This document shows positions 1 through 11,822 of a DNA stretch of 64,000 bases, in pieces; the stretch's first letter is position 1, and each line of letters starts with the position of its first letter. The notes under the pieces are model-generated. The model was not told where the DNA came from. It saw only the letters and a program-made list of their open reading frames with translations, and made no database searches. This DNA comes from Triops longicaudatus (taxonomy: Eukaryota > Arthropoda > Branchiopoda > Notostraca > Triopsidae). Position numbers and translations under genes: made by a program. The stretch spans positions 500,955-564,954 of the forward strand of contig JAGQDJ010000015.1 in NCBI GenBank assembly GCA_022885665.1, in the 5' to 3' direction.

Positions 1-1335
1 ACGTACGTCTGGTCTCACCTGCCTAGTGTTATTGATAATTCTCGTAATGAAGAACTTTAGCCAAACAATGGCCATCTTCTAAATACATGGCACTTGCGGG
101 ACTGCAGTCCCTACTCACTACTCTCGGGAATAATTCGAATAGCCAAAACAGTTATCGCGGAGACGGCGTAATCTTTTTACGAGCACTGTAGAGGAGACTA
201 CTTTCTAACATCAAAATAAAGTGTACTCGAAATTGTGTTTATGTGATGGAAAGTCTTTCGCTTCGGATGAGCACTTTGGGAAAAATCGGAGAGTAGTAAA
301 GAAGCATCAAAGCTGGAAAATGCTCCGAATTTGTCAGTTCTATCCTAGCATGTGGGGAAAAAATAACGTGAGATTTGGACGATCTAATGTCATGATCGAT
401 CCAGAGTAGTTCCCAAATATATTCCCAGTCGAGATGCCATGTACTTCGTCTCAGGTCGAATTTCTGTGAGTAATTTTATAAAGAGGAGGTTTTAATGGAC
501 TGTTGATGGTTAATTTACTACTAAGTGCTGGTACTTCAATTTCTGGTTGACTATGTAGAGAAACTTTACTGTAGATTATTCTGACATTCTTAAATAAAAA
601 TAAAGTGAGCCTCTTCAAATTTGTCGCTCAAGCTCGAAAAACATTATATTTGGCCAATCGTTCCAGGAACTCGGCTGCTACATATTTGCAAATTAATGTT
701 ATGCTATGTAAATTAAGTTAATGTTATGCATCTATGCATTGTTTTTTTTTCTGTACCGGTTGTTTGTATTTCGTTATAAATATAAAAAAAAACAGCCTAA
801 AGCAGGAACAGCTTTAGACTTTCCCGCTGCACCAGTTGAAAGTGTTTAACTTCTGTTTATTCGAAAAAATCTTAGTTCTATGAGTTTCTTCATTTCGGAC
901 ATAGTCCCGAATAGGTTTTGTTCTTGACACTTGCTTTTAATACGTCTAAATTGTTCGTATCAATTTTCGTTAAACAGTCACAGTAGAAAATTAAAGAAAT
1001 CGTACCCCAAAGTACTGTACAGTAAAGTGCGGTCACGTATTTGGAGTTAGCGTCTCGTTTTTATCTGAAGTTTGTATGAAAACGTTTACTTTTTTTCATT
1101 TAATCGCGTTTTTACACCGTTTGTTTTGTCTGATACGTAAGCCGCTTTTGTAGCTTGGTACTAATACGCTTTTTTGTTTAGTGTATTTATTCACTACTTA
1201 TATATGGTTTGTTGCAAGTGTAACAGCGATTGTCGCGTAGTCTAAATCGTTAAAATAATTTTCATGTCGGAAATGTTGCAGGATTATTCATTAAAATCGT
1301 TTCGTCTTTGTTTCTGTTCTATTTCCTTCACATAG
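1..1335. other. Non-coding DNA upstream of the first recognised GSE1 exon
   Basis: AT-rich sequence without a convincing coding exon. The first recognised GSE1 exon starts at 1336 in phase 1, so the start codon must lie in an exon further upstream. A good splice donor (GTGAGTAA) begins at 466, and ATGs lie just before it at 434 and 439. Neither ATG gives an exon ending in phase 1, so they cannot be joined directly to 1336. This stretch is probably 5' UTR and/or intron of the GSE1 gene. Confidence 0.4.
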
Positions 1336-4300
1336 GTTTGCCTCTAGGGAACCGAAACTTGCCCCCTTTGGCCGTGCCCCCGAGCCCTAGTCCGATCTCG
1401 GCATTATCAAACAACAGCAAAAGTTCGCTGCACTTACAACAGCAAGGAATCACAGCGCGCACTGCTACAGTTCCGCCGCTAGCCCATTTGCCACTTGGGA
1501 ACAATCATGTTGCTACTTCAAATGCAACTTCATCTTCGACGGCTTACGTAAATCCCCACAACTTGTCTGAGCTGCGGTCTTCACCTGGTACGTTTCCCAA
1601 ACACAACAAAACAAGGCCTTGTATCGCTTCAAGTTTATGGAATTTGTCGCTTGGCTGACAAAAATCTCATTACGGTGCTTGCTCGAAACGAAACTTCCCA
1701 CCAATTTTTTTTTTTTTGCCCCATTCCTAAAAGAGCTTTTTGCGACAGTCTCCAGTAAAAAGTGGTCTCAAGGACTGCCTTTGAAAATCTGGGACAGCGA
1801 AGTCCAAATTCGCTAGTCCGTTGTTTCAGACTTTGTTAGCCTTATTAGACAATGTGTTTTGTTAATTGTGTTCCTCTGTTCATTTTAGCCAGTTTAGCGT
1901 CGTCTGCGTCAAGTTCCAGTTCGTCCTTCGCTGCAGCGTTGCGAATTCTGGCTAAACAAGCGGGTGTCCCTAATAGCAGCGCAGACTTGGGTAACTTCAC
2001 TTTCTTTACGTTAGGTTTACGGGGAGTGGGAGAAATGAAAAGGAGAAGCGAAGAGACGCTTGTTATTAATGAAGACACTTGTTTTGTGCCGTGTTTCAAG
2101 GAAATTCTGCCGAGCGTGAAGTGGAGGAAATCGCTGAGGCGAAAAATAACGCGTCCTCCTCTTCAGCAGTGTGTTTGCCCAGTCCCCGCCCCCTTGTCGC
2201 TAGCTCTGTGTCGAAATCTGCCTCGCCTTCCAAGTTACATCCGCCGTATCGTCATTCCTCACGCACTAGTCCGGTCAATTTGCATTCTACGGCTGTTACG
2301 ACAGCCAACACTGGCTTTAGCCATAGTACTACTACTGCCGTCACCAAAGCTACCGAAGCGGTGCAAGGACGACCCAGATCGCCGCCCCCCGTGGTCACCA
2401 TCGCCCCCACGCCCTCTTTAGTCGGAATGTTTAACCATGAACGCAAAGTAACGCACCCAGTAATAGTACTAAATATGATCTAGTAATTCCCGCTATTTTT
2501 TTATTTTTGTATAATCCTTTACTAATTGTTGCTTACTATTTCTACGGTAGGGTTTGGAACGACCACCCATTTCATCCGTAGCCGGGCCAGCGGGGCTAAG
2601 CACCGGCTTAGGTTTTCCACCCTACGGCCATCCTAGCGCTCATCCCTCGCTACCCGCATTAAATCTTCCGCCTCATGCGACGCCAGAACATTATCCACCC
2701 TGGCTGCCTCACTTTCCTTACCCATACTCACAAGATATGCTTCGCAGCATGGGTGTAGGCGTGGCAACGAGTGGGTCTTCCGTGAGAGTAGATGAGCCTT
2801 TATTTAGCATGGCAGGGAATAACTACGTTGACAAGTAATAATGCAACTAGCCATCATTATATGTTGCCAAACAATATAACATTTTGCCTTGATTTAAAAA
2901 AGCTGCTACGCGACATAGAATTACTTATACTACTTGCACCACTTTTTTATTTTACTATTTTTGTATTTTTTTATTAGTTTTATCTAATAGAAAGTAGATA
3001 TTTGTTTAGTGTTTTGCTCATTTGTTGCGTTTTTTAGTTCATTGCTTTCTTCGGTTGTTACCAGTCGGCCAAGTTTGCTAGCCCCACCCTCAGCTCCACG
3101 GGCAGAAGACTACTTCTTAGGGGCGAGACACAGTTTTTTACCCTTCAGACCAGATTTACATTACGGTAACGACCCGGTACACAGTGCTATGCTGCAACAC
3201 CAAATGGCAGCAGCTAGTAACCACGCCCTGCGACTTGAAGAGCAGATGTATCTGGAAAGATTTGGATTATTGCGGCCACCCATGCCCTTAAATTCCTACC
3301 CAGGCCTTCCTCCTGCCATGGCGTCCATGCCAGGAGCACGGTATCCACCCGAGTTGCTGAGTTTGGGACCTGACGTTCTTGCGCAAGCCAACGCTGCCAT
3401 GCAGCAGAGGTAAATAAACGTTATAATCATAGCATTCTTATTTTTCACTTGAAAATTTTGTACAGGATTAAAGCAGAAGAAGAGCACCGCCACAGAGAAC
3501 GCCTTCGTGAAGAAGAACGGACAAAGAAAGAGGGTAACATTCTTAATTACAATATTCAGGAATTTCCTAGCTTTTGTCCTTTTTCTTATATTTTAGCAGT
3601 TTACTTACCAGCGATATTAATATTTATGTACGGGTTCACTGTTTGTCTTTCTTTTAGGTACGAGTGTTAACCGCCCTTTAGCAACTGTACAACCCCGTGA
3701 GGGCAGTTCCATTCAGAGCCAGCGGAAGGACCGCGAGCACCATAGTAAATCTAAAGAGAAAGTGCGCGAATCCAAAGAACGCGAGCAGGATTCGCACGTT
3801 ACAGCTCATTCGAGGAAAAGCACTGTAAGTCTGCCCAGCGAAGGGACGCCATCTAAAACGAGCGTGAAAGTACATGCAGTGACGCCTCTTTGCGCTACTA
3901 CACCTGTTGTATCTTCTTTACCCCGCCCACCCTCTCCTGCTCCGACTGTTGCTCCCACCATCGCTCCCATGGTAGCTGTCCAGTCTATAGAAACTAGCCC
4001 CGCTCCCAGATCGGTGCCAAACCAACTTGACGACTGTAGCTCCTCACCATTGAACTTAACCTCCCCGGTGATTCGTCCCGCAGTGTCAACCTCTAATCCT
4101 TTCAGCATCGACTCGGTATTGAATAATAATAATGCTGGCTTAAGCTGCCGTCCTGTGGAAGACTTAGCCCCACCTCCGGCCAGCGAACCAAGTCCCAAGG
4201 TGGAAAGCAGCAAACCTTCCAACTTACCATTCTTAGAGGGTCACAAATGGCCCTGGGAAATGTTGCCGAATCATGCGGCTCATCATGAAGCGTTCAGTCC

Positions 4301-5972
4301 GTGGCATAACAGACCGTCGACGCAGCCGCCTGTTGTGGAAGGCAAAAGTAAGTTGGATTTGCTAGAAGAAAAACTGAAGACACGGCAGGAAGAACGCAAA
4401 AGGAAACGCGGAGAAAAGGAAGAAGAAAGTGAGAGTGAAGACGTGGAAGCAGATAGTTTGGAGGATGAAGATGAGATGGTGAAGTTGAAGAAGACACGGG
4501 ATTGGCCCATATTAAACGGACCACCAGAAATTACAGTACCATCCCAGGAACAACGCCAGTTTCTTCGAGCGTTTGCCTTGGTGACGCCGGCTGAATCTTG
4601 CGGTATGAAAGAAATGTATACACAAATGTGTGTTAATTTAACAAAACCAGGCCCTGACAAACAGAGCTGCCTTCAAAAGACTATTCTAACCGTTATGCTA
4701 TATTTAACAGACGTGGAGCTTAAGAAGTGCAAAAAGCGATTGGCCCTGCACAGGGAACTATCCCTGAGTCCTGAACCTAGCGAAAAAGCACAAACTAGCC
4801 AGACATTGCCACCAACCAAGCCGCAGACCAGCAAAAGTCCCGCACCCACGGCTAAGCGAAGATTTTTTGAAAATTTGCAGTTAGCCCCATCTGGTGTTCA
4901 AAAGAAACAAAGTACGGCTCTAATTGGCTGTTGAAATCAAAATTCGATTTCATTCTTAATGCCTTAAAATGTTATTCTTTATTGTATTTTTGTTACGTGT
5001 TTTTCCATTAGTTTATTTATTTATTACTCAGTTTTCTGCGTTTTTTGTTGCCTTTCGAGTTAGTGTCCCGTGCCATTATTGTTTTTGTGTGAGATCTGTT
5101 CGTCTTCGATCTTTAAGTTAAAATATTGATAATTTTTGGATTTTTTTTGCGTTAATCTATGAATATGTTCGTGCATTTATCAGCGTTGGAAATGAACTGG
5201 CAAGCGATTTTGGCTGATCGGAGGAAAAGAAGTGGCAAAGCAGAAAAAAAGGACTCGGGTGGTAACTTAACCTTGCCAGCGTTGCAAGTGGAAGTGGAAG
5301 GCTCAGAAGAATCTACGCCTTTTTCAACTTTGCTTCAAATTGCGGCGACAGACGGACGCGCTAGCCAGGAAGCAGGCACAGGCCATGAAGTTGCAGACAG
5401 CTCACCCAGTATAGCTTCGTGGTTAAGAGGACTACCGTCACTAGGAACTACTGTGCCTTTCCTTCCTCTCCCCGTTAGTTTAGCGCTTTCTGAAACCAAA
5501 AATGTTCCCGTGGACAGCAATAAAGCCGAAGAAGAATCTAGCACAGTACCGGAGAGTATTGTTCATGGGCAAGATGAAGAAGATGAAGAAGAGCCGTCTT
5601 ACCGATGGGCAGGTCCTGAGGCGGTCATCGAGGCTTACCTTCAGCACCAACAAGGTAAAAACGTCTTAAATAGTACGCGTTGCTTTATTTGTTCAACTAA
5701 CTATTTCAGTAAGGGATTCATGTATTTTTCTTGCGTTTGCAGAAAAAGAATCTGAGAAACGGTTTTTGATCTCACGATGGGAAATGTTACCTCTGCGACT
5801 GGCAGAGCGTCAAGCGCATTTAAGCTCATTGTGCCTCCGCCTGAGCGCCTTGGTAGCTGACCAACGGAAACTGAAAGAAGAAGAAGATTCTCACACCAAA
5901 GGTCTCCAAAGTTTACTGGCGCAATGGCAACGTCTAGCTCATCATGTCTCTAATGCAAATGCACGGACATGA
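1336..5972 (+). CDS. GSE1: Genetic suppressor element 1-like chromatin coregulator (5' incomplete)
   Basis: Nine phase-compatible exons: 1336-1587, 1889-1990, 2101-2447 (donor at 2460 also fits), 2551-2834, 3038-3409, 3466-3533, 3658-4911, 5184-5654 and 5743-5972. Together they encode at least 1125 aa, ending at a TGA. Blocks I recognise from vertebrate GSE1 occur in the same order: SSSFAAALRILAKQAG, PPVVTIAPT, an EDYFLGARHSFLPFRP block, ARYPPELL, a charged EEEHRHRERLREEERTKK helix, a central FLRAFALVTP block like FLQLFGLTT, an acidic run, then RWAGPEAVIEAY before a C-terminal coiled coil. The linkers are Pro/Ser/Ala-rich. Vertebrate GSE1 (about 1200 aa) associates with LSD1/CoREST-HDAC corepressor complexes, so a nuclear corepressor role is inferred by homology. 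The start exon is missing. The donor at 4912 (GTACGG) is weak but is the one that fits phase. The gene is convergent with RNPC3, whose stop is 126 bp away. Confidence 0.88.
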
Positions 5973-6066
5973 GTTTAAGAATTGGGCCATTGTCAGAAGT
6001 ATCCCATATCCTTTGTACCACACTGTATATTATATATCGATTTGTTTTAGTACGAAACAAGTATTT

Positions 6067-6072
6067 TTTATT
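6067..6072 (-). terminator. Poly(A) signal of RNPC3
   Basis: AATAAA on the minus strand, about 30 nt past the RNPC3 stop. A second AATAAA overlaps the stop codon itself (AAA TAA AAG, around 6096-6102). Using either one gives a very short 3' UTR and puts the RNPC3 3' end inside the short gap to the convergent GSE1 gene. Confidence 0.5.
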
Positions 6073-6098
6073 GTCGTTTTGAAAAAGGAAAAATGCTT

Positions 6099-7755
6099 TT
6101 ATTTAGGCTTTGCTGACCGTGCAAACTGAACTACAAAAGGTTTGCTATATAAAATATAACCGTTCGTTTCTTCCAGTGCTTGCTCCGCCCTTGAAATACT
6201 GGGTAGAGTCACGAACGCTTGGCCTCTCATACGTCCTTCCGTCAACAAACGCACGTCGAACCTACAACATTAAACAACATATTTTAAAACACAAATGTAC
6301 TACGGAAAATGTAGAAAAACATTAATAACATTTAAACACTTAAGGAAAATTACATATTGGTTTCCTCCGGCGATGTCCATATCACATATCGTCCATATAT
6401 GTAACGTAAATCCTTCTCTTGAACATCTTTTGCCAGATTTTTTATATAAAGGCGCGCAGTTGGCTCACCTCTAACATAACTGCGGAAGGCTGGCAAAAGC
6501 TGCATATCTAGTGACAAATTAAACCACTGACTTACAATTATGTTACTTAAAATTCTATCAGAATTATCTGGTACGCAGGAACCACGGTGCATTTGTACCA
6601 GGTTTTTACAGAGTACTTTGATTTCGCTACGAATTCTACAGTTAAATACCTTCTTCGCGAGCACGGTTTTCTTGCAACTGTTTGCGTGTGATAAACTCTT
6701 GATTTTCGTCTACCTTCTCTTCATCCTCGTGATTTCCATTCTCTCCATTTTGTGGTTCGGTAGGCGGTGCGAAAGTTCCAAATCCTTTGCCAGTACTTGT
6801 CTCCGTTGTATTTTCAGTGGCCTCTAAGCTTATAGTCGGCTGTAACCTTATCTGAACTGGAACTTTGACCGTAAGTTCTTTCTCCGTCTCAAATACCTCC
6901 TCCAAAGCCACCTTTTTCTCTTTTTGTACACTCATGGGAATGGGTTTCTTCAGCGCAGACGTGACAAGGTTCGTAATACGTCGTTTCTTTTGAGGAGCAT
7001 TTAGTTTAGGAATGTTAGGAATTATGTCACGCAGATTGAGTCTTGGCTCACTGTCACTTTCAATTTCAGATTCTTCCGTTTCGGTATCTTCCTTAAGTCC
7101 CTCCTCCATTTCTACTTCCGGTGCTTCTTCGTTCTCGAGTGTCGTGATTGGCAGAAAGTTTACCAGTGGGTAAGACGTAACTGGTGAGAAGGGATTAGGT
7201 AGGTTCATCTTGTTCATAAGATGTAGGACTTGAGTGTAAAACTTGGGAACGGCTGCTAAAGTATTGGCTATATTGGTAATTATCGAAGGAGAAGGCGGCG
7301 GATAAAGATACTTCAATGTGGGAGGTATGGGGTATTTGAGTCCTAGTGACGGGGCTATGCTATGAATTTCTTGGAAGATCTCTTGATCTTGATTAAGTCT
7401 CGCACTTTCTTCCATTTTACGTTTCCGAGAAGGCGGATCCAAGAAAGTAAAGTCGGCAAATTCGACGCATAATCTGTTACCGAATACCCGCAGCTGGTGC
7501 AGGCGATGCAGTGCATAGTGTGCATCTTGGAAGGTTGGAAATCTGGAATAAACTAACGATCTTCAGTTGAAATTATTATGAAAGACAGCAAGAAATGTAC
7601 TTCGCAAGCCAAGCGTGGCCGAGTCCGTAGTTTTTCCCCTCTTTAATTTGACTTGTGCCGAAATGTTTCATTAATTCCTGAACAGAATGTGAACAAATTG
7701 TTTTCGGGAGTCCTTTAATAATGATGGTATCCAATTCTTGTTGTACTGCTGCCAT
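6099..7755 (-). CDS. RNPC3: RNPC3, U11/U12-65K minor spliceosome protein
   Basis: Four exons on the minus strand: 7755-7601, 7542-6650, 6507-6354 and 6261-6099. All junctions match in phase and give 454 aa (human protein about 517 aa). RRM1 lies in the first about 85 residues, beginning DTIIIKGLPKTICSHSVQEL and ending with an RLHQLRVFGNRLCVEFAD stretch. The middle is Pro/Glu-rich with the motif PPSRKRK. RRM2 (about residues 368-450) has RNP2 LYIKNLA, the family hallmark QEKDLRYIYGRYV, and RNP1 MRGQAFVTL, ending FVVQFARSAKPK. In this family RRM2 binds the U12 snRNA 3' hairpin and the N-terminal part contacts U11-59K, bridging the U11/U12 di-snRNP that recognises minor introns. An in-frame stop just after the 6354 donor shows that the last intron must be spliced to complete RRM2. 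Confidence 0.95.
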
Positions 7756-8583
7756 GCTATGCCAAAAACTCTTAAGATTTGTTTCAGTTTCCCGGGTTTG
7801 TTTTCCCTTTTAGTTTTAAAATAATATCGCCTTGTCGTCGACCATATCGATTAAAACTGGCATAGTATTTGAGTCGATAGCGGCTTCAAATTCCGTTCCA
7901 TACGAAAGCGCGCCACAAGGGCTCACGAGACTCACATATGAAATTAAAGTGTTTAACTGTAAAAACATGTAATTAGCTTCATTGTCTACTTGTAGTCTTT
8001 TAAACTGTATAAATTATTCAGTTTATGTAATGACAGAAAAGATGAAAAGAAAGAGAATCTGGAAATATATCACTAAATGTGCAGGAAAGTGGGATCACCG
8101 AACCTTGACAAGTGACGTCCTTTCATTTTTATACCTTTTCCTTTTGAAAATGCTAACGTGATGTGTTATTCTCTGATGTATTATTTATTACCGAGAAGCA
8201 GATAAATCCGCAGGTATTTTGTTTATATTAGAGTCTTATTATTTTTCAACTTGTTATCCTTCGCATCCATTTAAAAACCATGTGATCGGTTTGTCCATTT
8301 GAGTTAATAAAATTTTTATGACACTCAATTTAAGAGAAGTTTTTCAAAAGTACCAGAGCAAAAATTTAGAGGTCTATTTAAGAAATCTACTTTGAACACC
8401 GAAAAGATATTCACGATAGCTTATAACGTGATTCTGTAACAGTTCTTCAATGGGCAACGCATAGTGCTTTCCTCATAAAACCATCTAAATTATTTCGGTA
8501 TTTCGAGATAAGAAAAAGCTAACATTACAGTATACGTTTCATAAAGAAAAACTCTCAAAACAAGAAAACTCACCTTTCTTTAG
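7756..8583. other. Intergenic: RNPC3 upstream region
   Basis: About 830 bp of AT-rich sequence between the RNPC3 start codon and the 3' end of the next minus-strand gene. It should hold the RNPC3 promoter. I see no TATA box at a convincing position and no coding exon. Confidence 0.5.
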
Positions 8584-8589
8584 TTTATT
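8584..8589 (-). terminator. Poly(A) signal of dysbindin gene
   Basis: AATAAA on the minus strand, 80 nt downstream of the DTNBP1 stop codon. This position implies a short 3' UTR. Confidence 0.6.
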
Positions 8590-8668
8590 CGCGAATTAAT
8601 GTACAGGTTATATTTACAATTCTTTTTTAATCTGTTTGGGAATGCAAAAATATGAAACTCGTCAAATT

Positions 8669-9809
8669 TCAGTCTTCAAGGAACGAATTTAAACTAGATA
8701 AATCATCTTCAATCACAACATCAGTCAAATCTTTGGCTTCACGTCGTTCACTGGCCGAAGGTTTAGGAAGTCCTACACAAAAAGAATGAGTTTAAGATAT
8801 GAAAACGCACGTTAAAAGTTGTTACTTGGCAATTGACCATGGAGCTTGTACTGCGTTAATTCATTTTTGAAAACTTCTTCAAATACTGCCTGTCTCTCCC
8901 TGGCAGTCGCTGAGTGCACACTCTCAGCTAATTGTACCTTCTGGGCGTGTTCTCTCGCTAATTGCGCTGTAATTAGAACAAAATTACGTTGCAAATCTAA
9001 AAGAACGCTTAGAAAATTGCATTTTATGTACCTTTCAATTCTTCTAAGGCCAGCAATCGTTGTTCTCTTTCTTGCATTACTTGCAGACTGAATTCTACTT
9101 TTCTTTGCTGAAATTCTTGAATTTCAGTCAAGTTCTCCAGAAATATCAACGACTTTTCCACCTCTGTACAAGTCTTCTTTATGGCTCCTTTTAAAAACAG
9201 AACAGAGCTTAATTAAGGGCAAGCTTTCTCGCTAAGTACGTCTAATTACCCATCTTCTCCTTTATTTCAAGAACGCTTTGTTTAACAGTTTCTAATCTGC
9301 GCAATTCATAATTCAAACGATTTACTTTGCTGACTTGTAACGTCACTTGTCGGTGAAAATTTTGCAACAATTTGTCTGCTTCCTGTGAAAAAAAGTGCGC
9401 TATAGATTACTGAACAGATTCTTTCTTTCAGAAGAAAAAAAGAAATGGCAAGGGAGTACTCATTTCGCGCGTATCACTTAATGGACAATTTAGTACCTGG
9501 GCTTGTTCAATGTTGCTTAAAGATACTTCGCTCATAGCTTTCCACTCGTTTTGGTAAATGTGCAGTAACTGAGCACCAGCATCCAAATCGCAATGACTTG
9601 CAAACGTGGACTGTAAATAACTTGCTGTGTGTGGATCAGCTGGGAGTATAAATGAAGGGTCTGACAGACTCAACTTTTTTAACCTAACATAAAGAAGTAT
9701 GTTCATTTTTTAAGTTCGCACCATTTTTAGAACAGTGTGCTTACCCGTTATTTATTTCTTCCTGGACGCTAATTAACCGGTCTTTTATGACTGTACCCAA
9801 AGCTTCCAT
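8669..9809 (-). CDS. DTNBP1: Dysbindin (BLOC-1 subunit)
   Basis: Six phase-matched minus-strand exons: 9809-9745, 9683-9497, 9382-9250, 9187-9032, 8966-8826 and 8772-8669. They encode 261 aa. The first exon begins MEALGTVIKDRLISVQEE. The body is almost entirely coiled coil (heptad-rich Leu/Lys/Glu with QNEWKAMSEVS and QVTLQVSKVNRLNYEL segments). Near the C-terminus is ERQAVFEEVFKNELTQY, which matches the dysbindin signature ERQKFFEEAFQQDMEQY. The tail is short and acidic (DDLSSLNSFLED). Dysbindin is a BLOC-1 subunit acting in endosome-to-lysosome-related-organelle trafficking and synaptic homeostasis. The length is shorter than the human long isoform (about 350 aa) and close to invertebrate forms. 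The identification rests mainly on the signature and coiled-coil architecture. Confidence 0.82.
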
Positions 9810-10758
9810 TTTTTGGTATTCTCTAATCCTAGCTTACATTTGATGTTGACTTCCTAGTCCCGAAACATAGCCGCTTGGAGCGCTCTAGTAGTCCGCTAAC
9901 TCCATAAAATTCTAAAAAGAAAAAAAAAAAACGGTGGGGAAATTCGGGAGTAAATTTAAACACCATCCGGTAACATGAATTTTAAAGTAAATACGTACTT
10001 TTCTGTCTTAGAAGTTGCCGTTAAAGTAAGTCTATGTAAGGTAAATGTTGCTTATCAACGCAAGTTAATTTTTGTCTTTAAAAAAAAATCGTATACAAGT
10101 TTTGTTCATGGAATATCGAAAATGACTCTTGTCACCCGAGTTTGATCGTTAAATATTTTTTCCTCTCAAAGGTTAGTTGTAATAGGATTTTCAACGCAGA
10201 TGCCTGTTTTGAGATGGAGAGCACATTAAATCTCGTTCGTGAAGACGACCCATAACATAATCCAAGAGTAACGAACAACGAAAGTTGTTCAGTTTTGTTG
10301 CTTTTTCTACTAATTTGCGCTCATTATAACGTTAACGTGCCGTATTTCAATGTACATACCGCAACTATTTTTTTCTGCCATTAATTTCCGCATTGTTTGC
10401 ACAACTAGCATATGTACTATAGAATTTGGTTCTCGGAAAACATCTTGCATCATTTGTACGACGGCAAACGCGAAAAGTAATTAGTGACCATGCATTCTAA
10501 CCAATATGTTATATCTCTCATAAATGCGGCTTATGTTGAAATATGAATTAATTAACCCCGTTTTTGGACTGAAGTTTCATCGGAATAAGTTTTTGCTTTA
10601 AAATACGCCATTGTTAGATTTAATCGTGACTCAGATACGGCGTTAGTCCAGTTTCGTAGGAAGCTGATCATGGTGGTACATCTTTCATCCGAAACTTCTT
10701 AGCAAAATTCCTTGGGAAAATCTTAACTTGATTCAACCTCTTGACGTTAAGCTTTGTA
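9810..10758. other. Intergenic: DTNBP1 upstream region and start of gene-poor domain
   Basis: AT-rich sequence containing the presumed DTNBP1 promoter. No coding exon, RNA gene or clear core promoter motif was recognised. Confidence 0.5.
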
Positions 10759-10847
10759 CAGTGAAACCCACGTAATTGCACCTCGGATAATGACAAGACA
10801 AGCCGACTAGTCGGTCCCGTGGCCTTGCTATTAAGCGGGTTCCACTG
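10759..10847. mobile_element. 89-bp pogo/Tigger-like MITE with TA target duplication
   Basis: The ends form imperfect terminal inverted repeats: CAGTGAAACCCACGTAATTG at the left, and CAGTGGAACCCGCTTAATAG reading inward on the minus strand from the right. The element is flanked on both sides by TA, the target duplication of Tc1/mariner/pogo elements. The middle holds a perfect 12-bp palindrome CCGACTAGTCGG (10803-10814). It has no coding capacity and was presumably moved in trans. Confidence 0.65.
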
Positions 10848-11642
10848 TATTGGTACTCCGTCGTACCCACTCCAATTGTCGAGTTTACCTCCCAATCAGA
10901 GTTATGAAAATCGCAAATAATTCAGAATGACGTGTTATATTTCTTTCTTTCTTATTTAATTTATTTTTTTTTTCAACATTTTCTAATGTGTAATGATCCC
11001 TACAGCCTGTTGTATTTGAACACAAACTCGTCTTGAATGATGTGTCTGTTCTATATTCCTTCCTCCACATCCAAATCAAACGCCCCACGGGATGATGACC
11101 TATCTGTTGAACTCGTAAGAAACAACTCGCATCGTGAGATCGTGATTCTGCTGTGAGAGTATTCCGATTGGGATGAAGCTAGCTGTAAAAAACACACGTA
11201 TCTGGTATCCCCTTTCCGTCTTCCGTGCTTTCCCGCACCTCTCTCTTGCTGTGTCTAATTGTAAGATTTACATATCACACTTCCTCGTCCTCTTTTATAG
11301 CCCCGGTTTAAGAACTCGTCATGCAAAACCAACTATTGTTTGCGATTCTACCTCCAGATTTAAAAAAAAAATATCAGCAGAACTCGACTTTACCAATACT
11401 TATTAATTTTCTATTCTCCCGTTTGAATGATAACTCGAGTAATGTACATCTATAGACCTACGCCTCGCTTCCTTCAATTGGTAGAAAATGAATCTATGCA
11501 GCCATCACAGAATTTTTCCTACTTTGCATCGTTGGTGCATGATTCCTACGCTTATTCAAACGCTATGGTTCTCATTAACAGTACCAACAACATTTTTCGT
11601 GACGCGTCCATTTGGGCGCACTGCACTCCCATTCTTTCTTTC

Positions 11643-11665
11643 TTTTTTTTTTTTTTTTTTTTTTT
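11643..11665. repeat. Poly-T tract
   Basis: Uninterrupted run of about 23 T, preceded by CTTTCTTTC. No target duplication or tail-associated retroelement was recognised next to it. Confidence 0.9.
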
Positions 11666-11800
11666 CTTAAAATCTAGCGTAAGACACACATTAAGCTTAA
11701 TAACCATCTCGGTCCTGACCAAAAGTTCCTCAGGATAACGGAAGTGACTGTTTATGGACCAACTTTTAGCGTCGAACGCCTGTCTTGGAGGTGTGTAGAT

Positions 11801-11822
11801 GTGTGTGTGTGTGTGTGTGTGT
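11801..11822. repeat. (GT)n microsatellite
   Basis: Eleven perfect GT units, extended on the left by an imperfect GTGTGTAGAT stretch. Confidence 0.95.

Noticed and set aside
434..465. ATG plus strong donor as the GSE1 start exon
   Set aside because: Neither ATG (434 or 439) yields a phase-1 exon end, which the exon at 1336 requires. An extra unseen exon would be needed.
4283..4660. Long minus-strand frames opposite GSE1 and RREB1 exons
   Set aside because: They are mirror frames of strongly biased acidic/Ser/Pro coding sequence, without independent splice sites or family resemblance.
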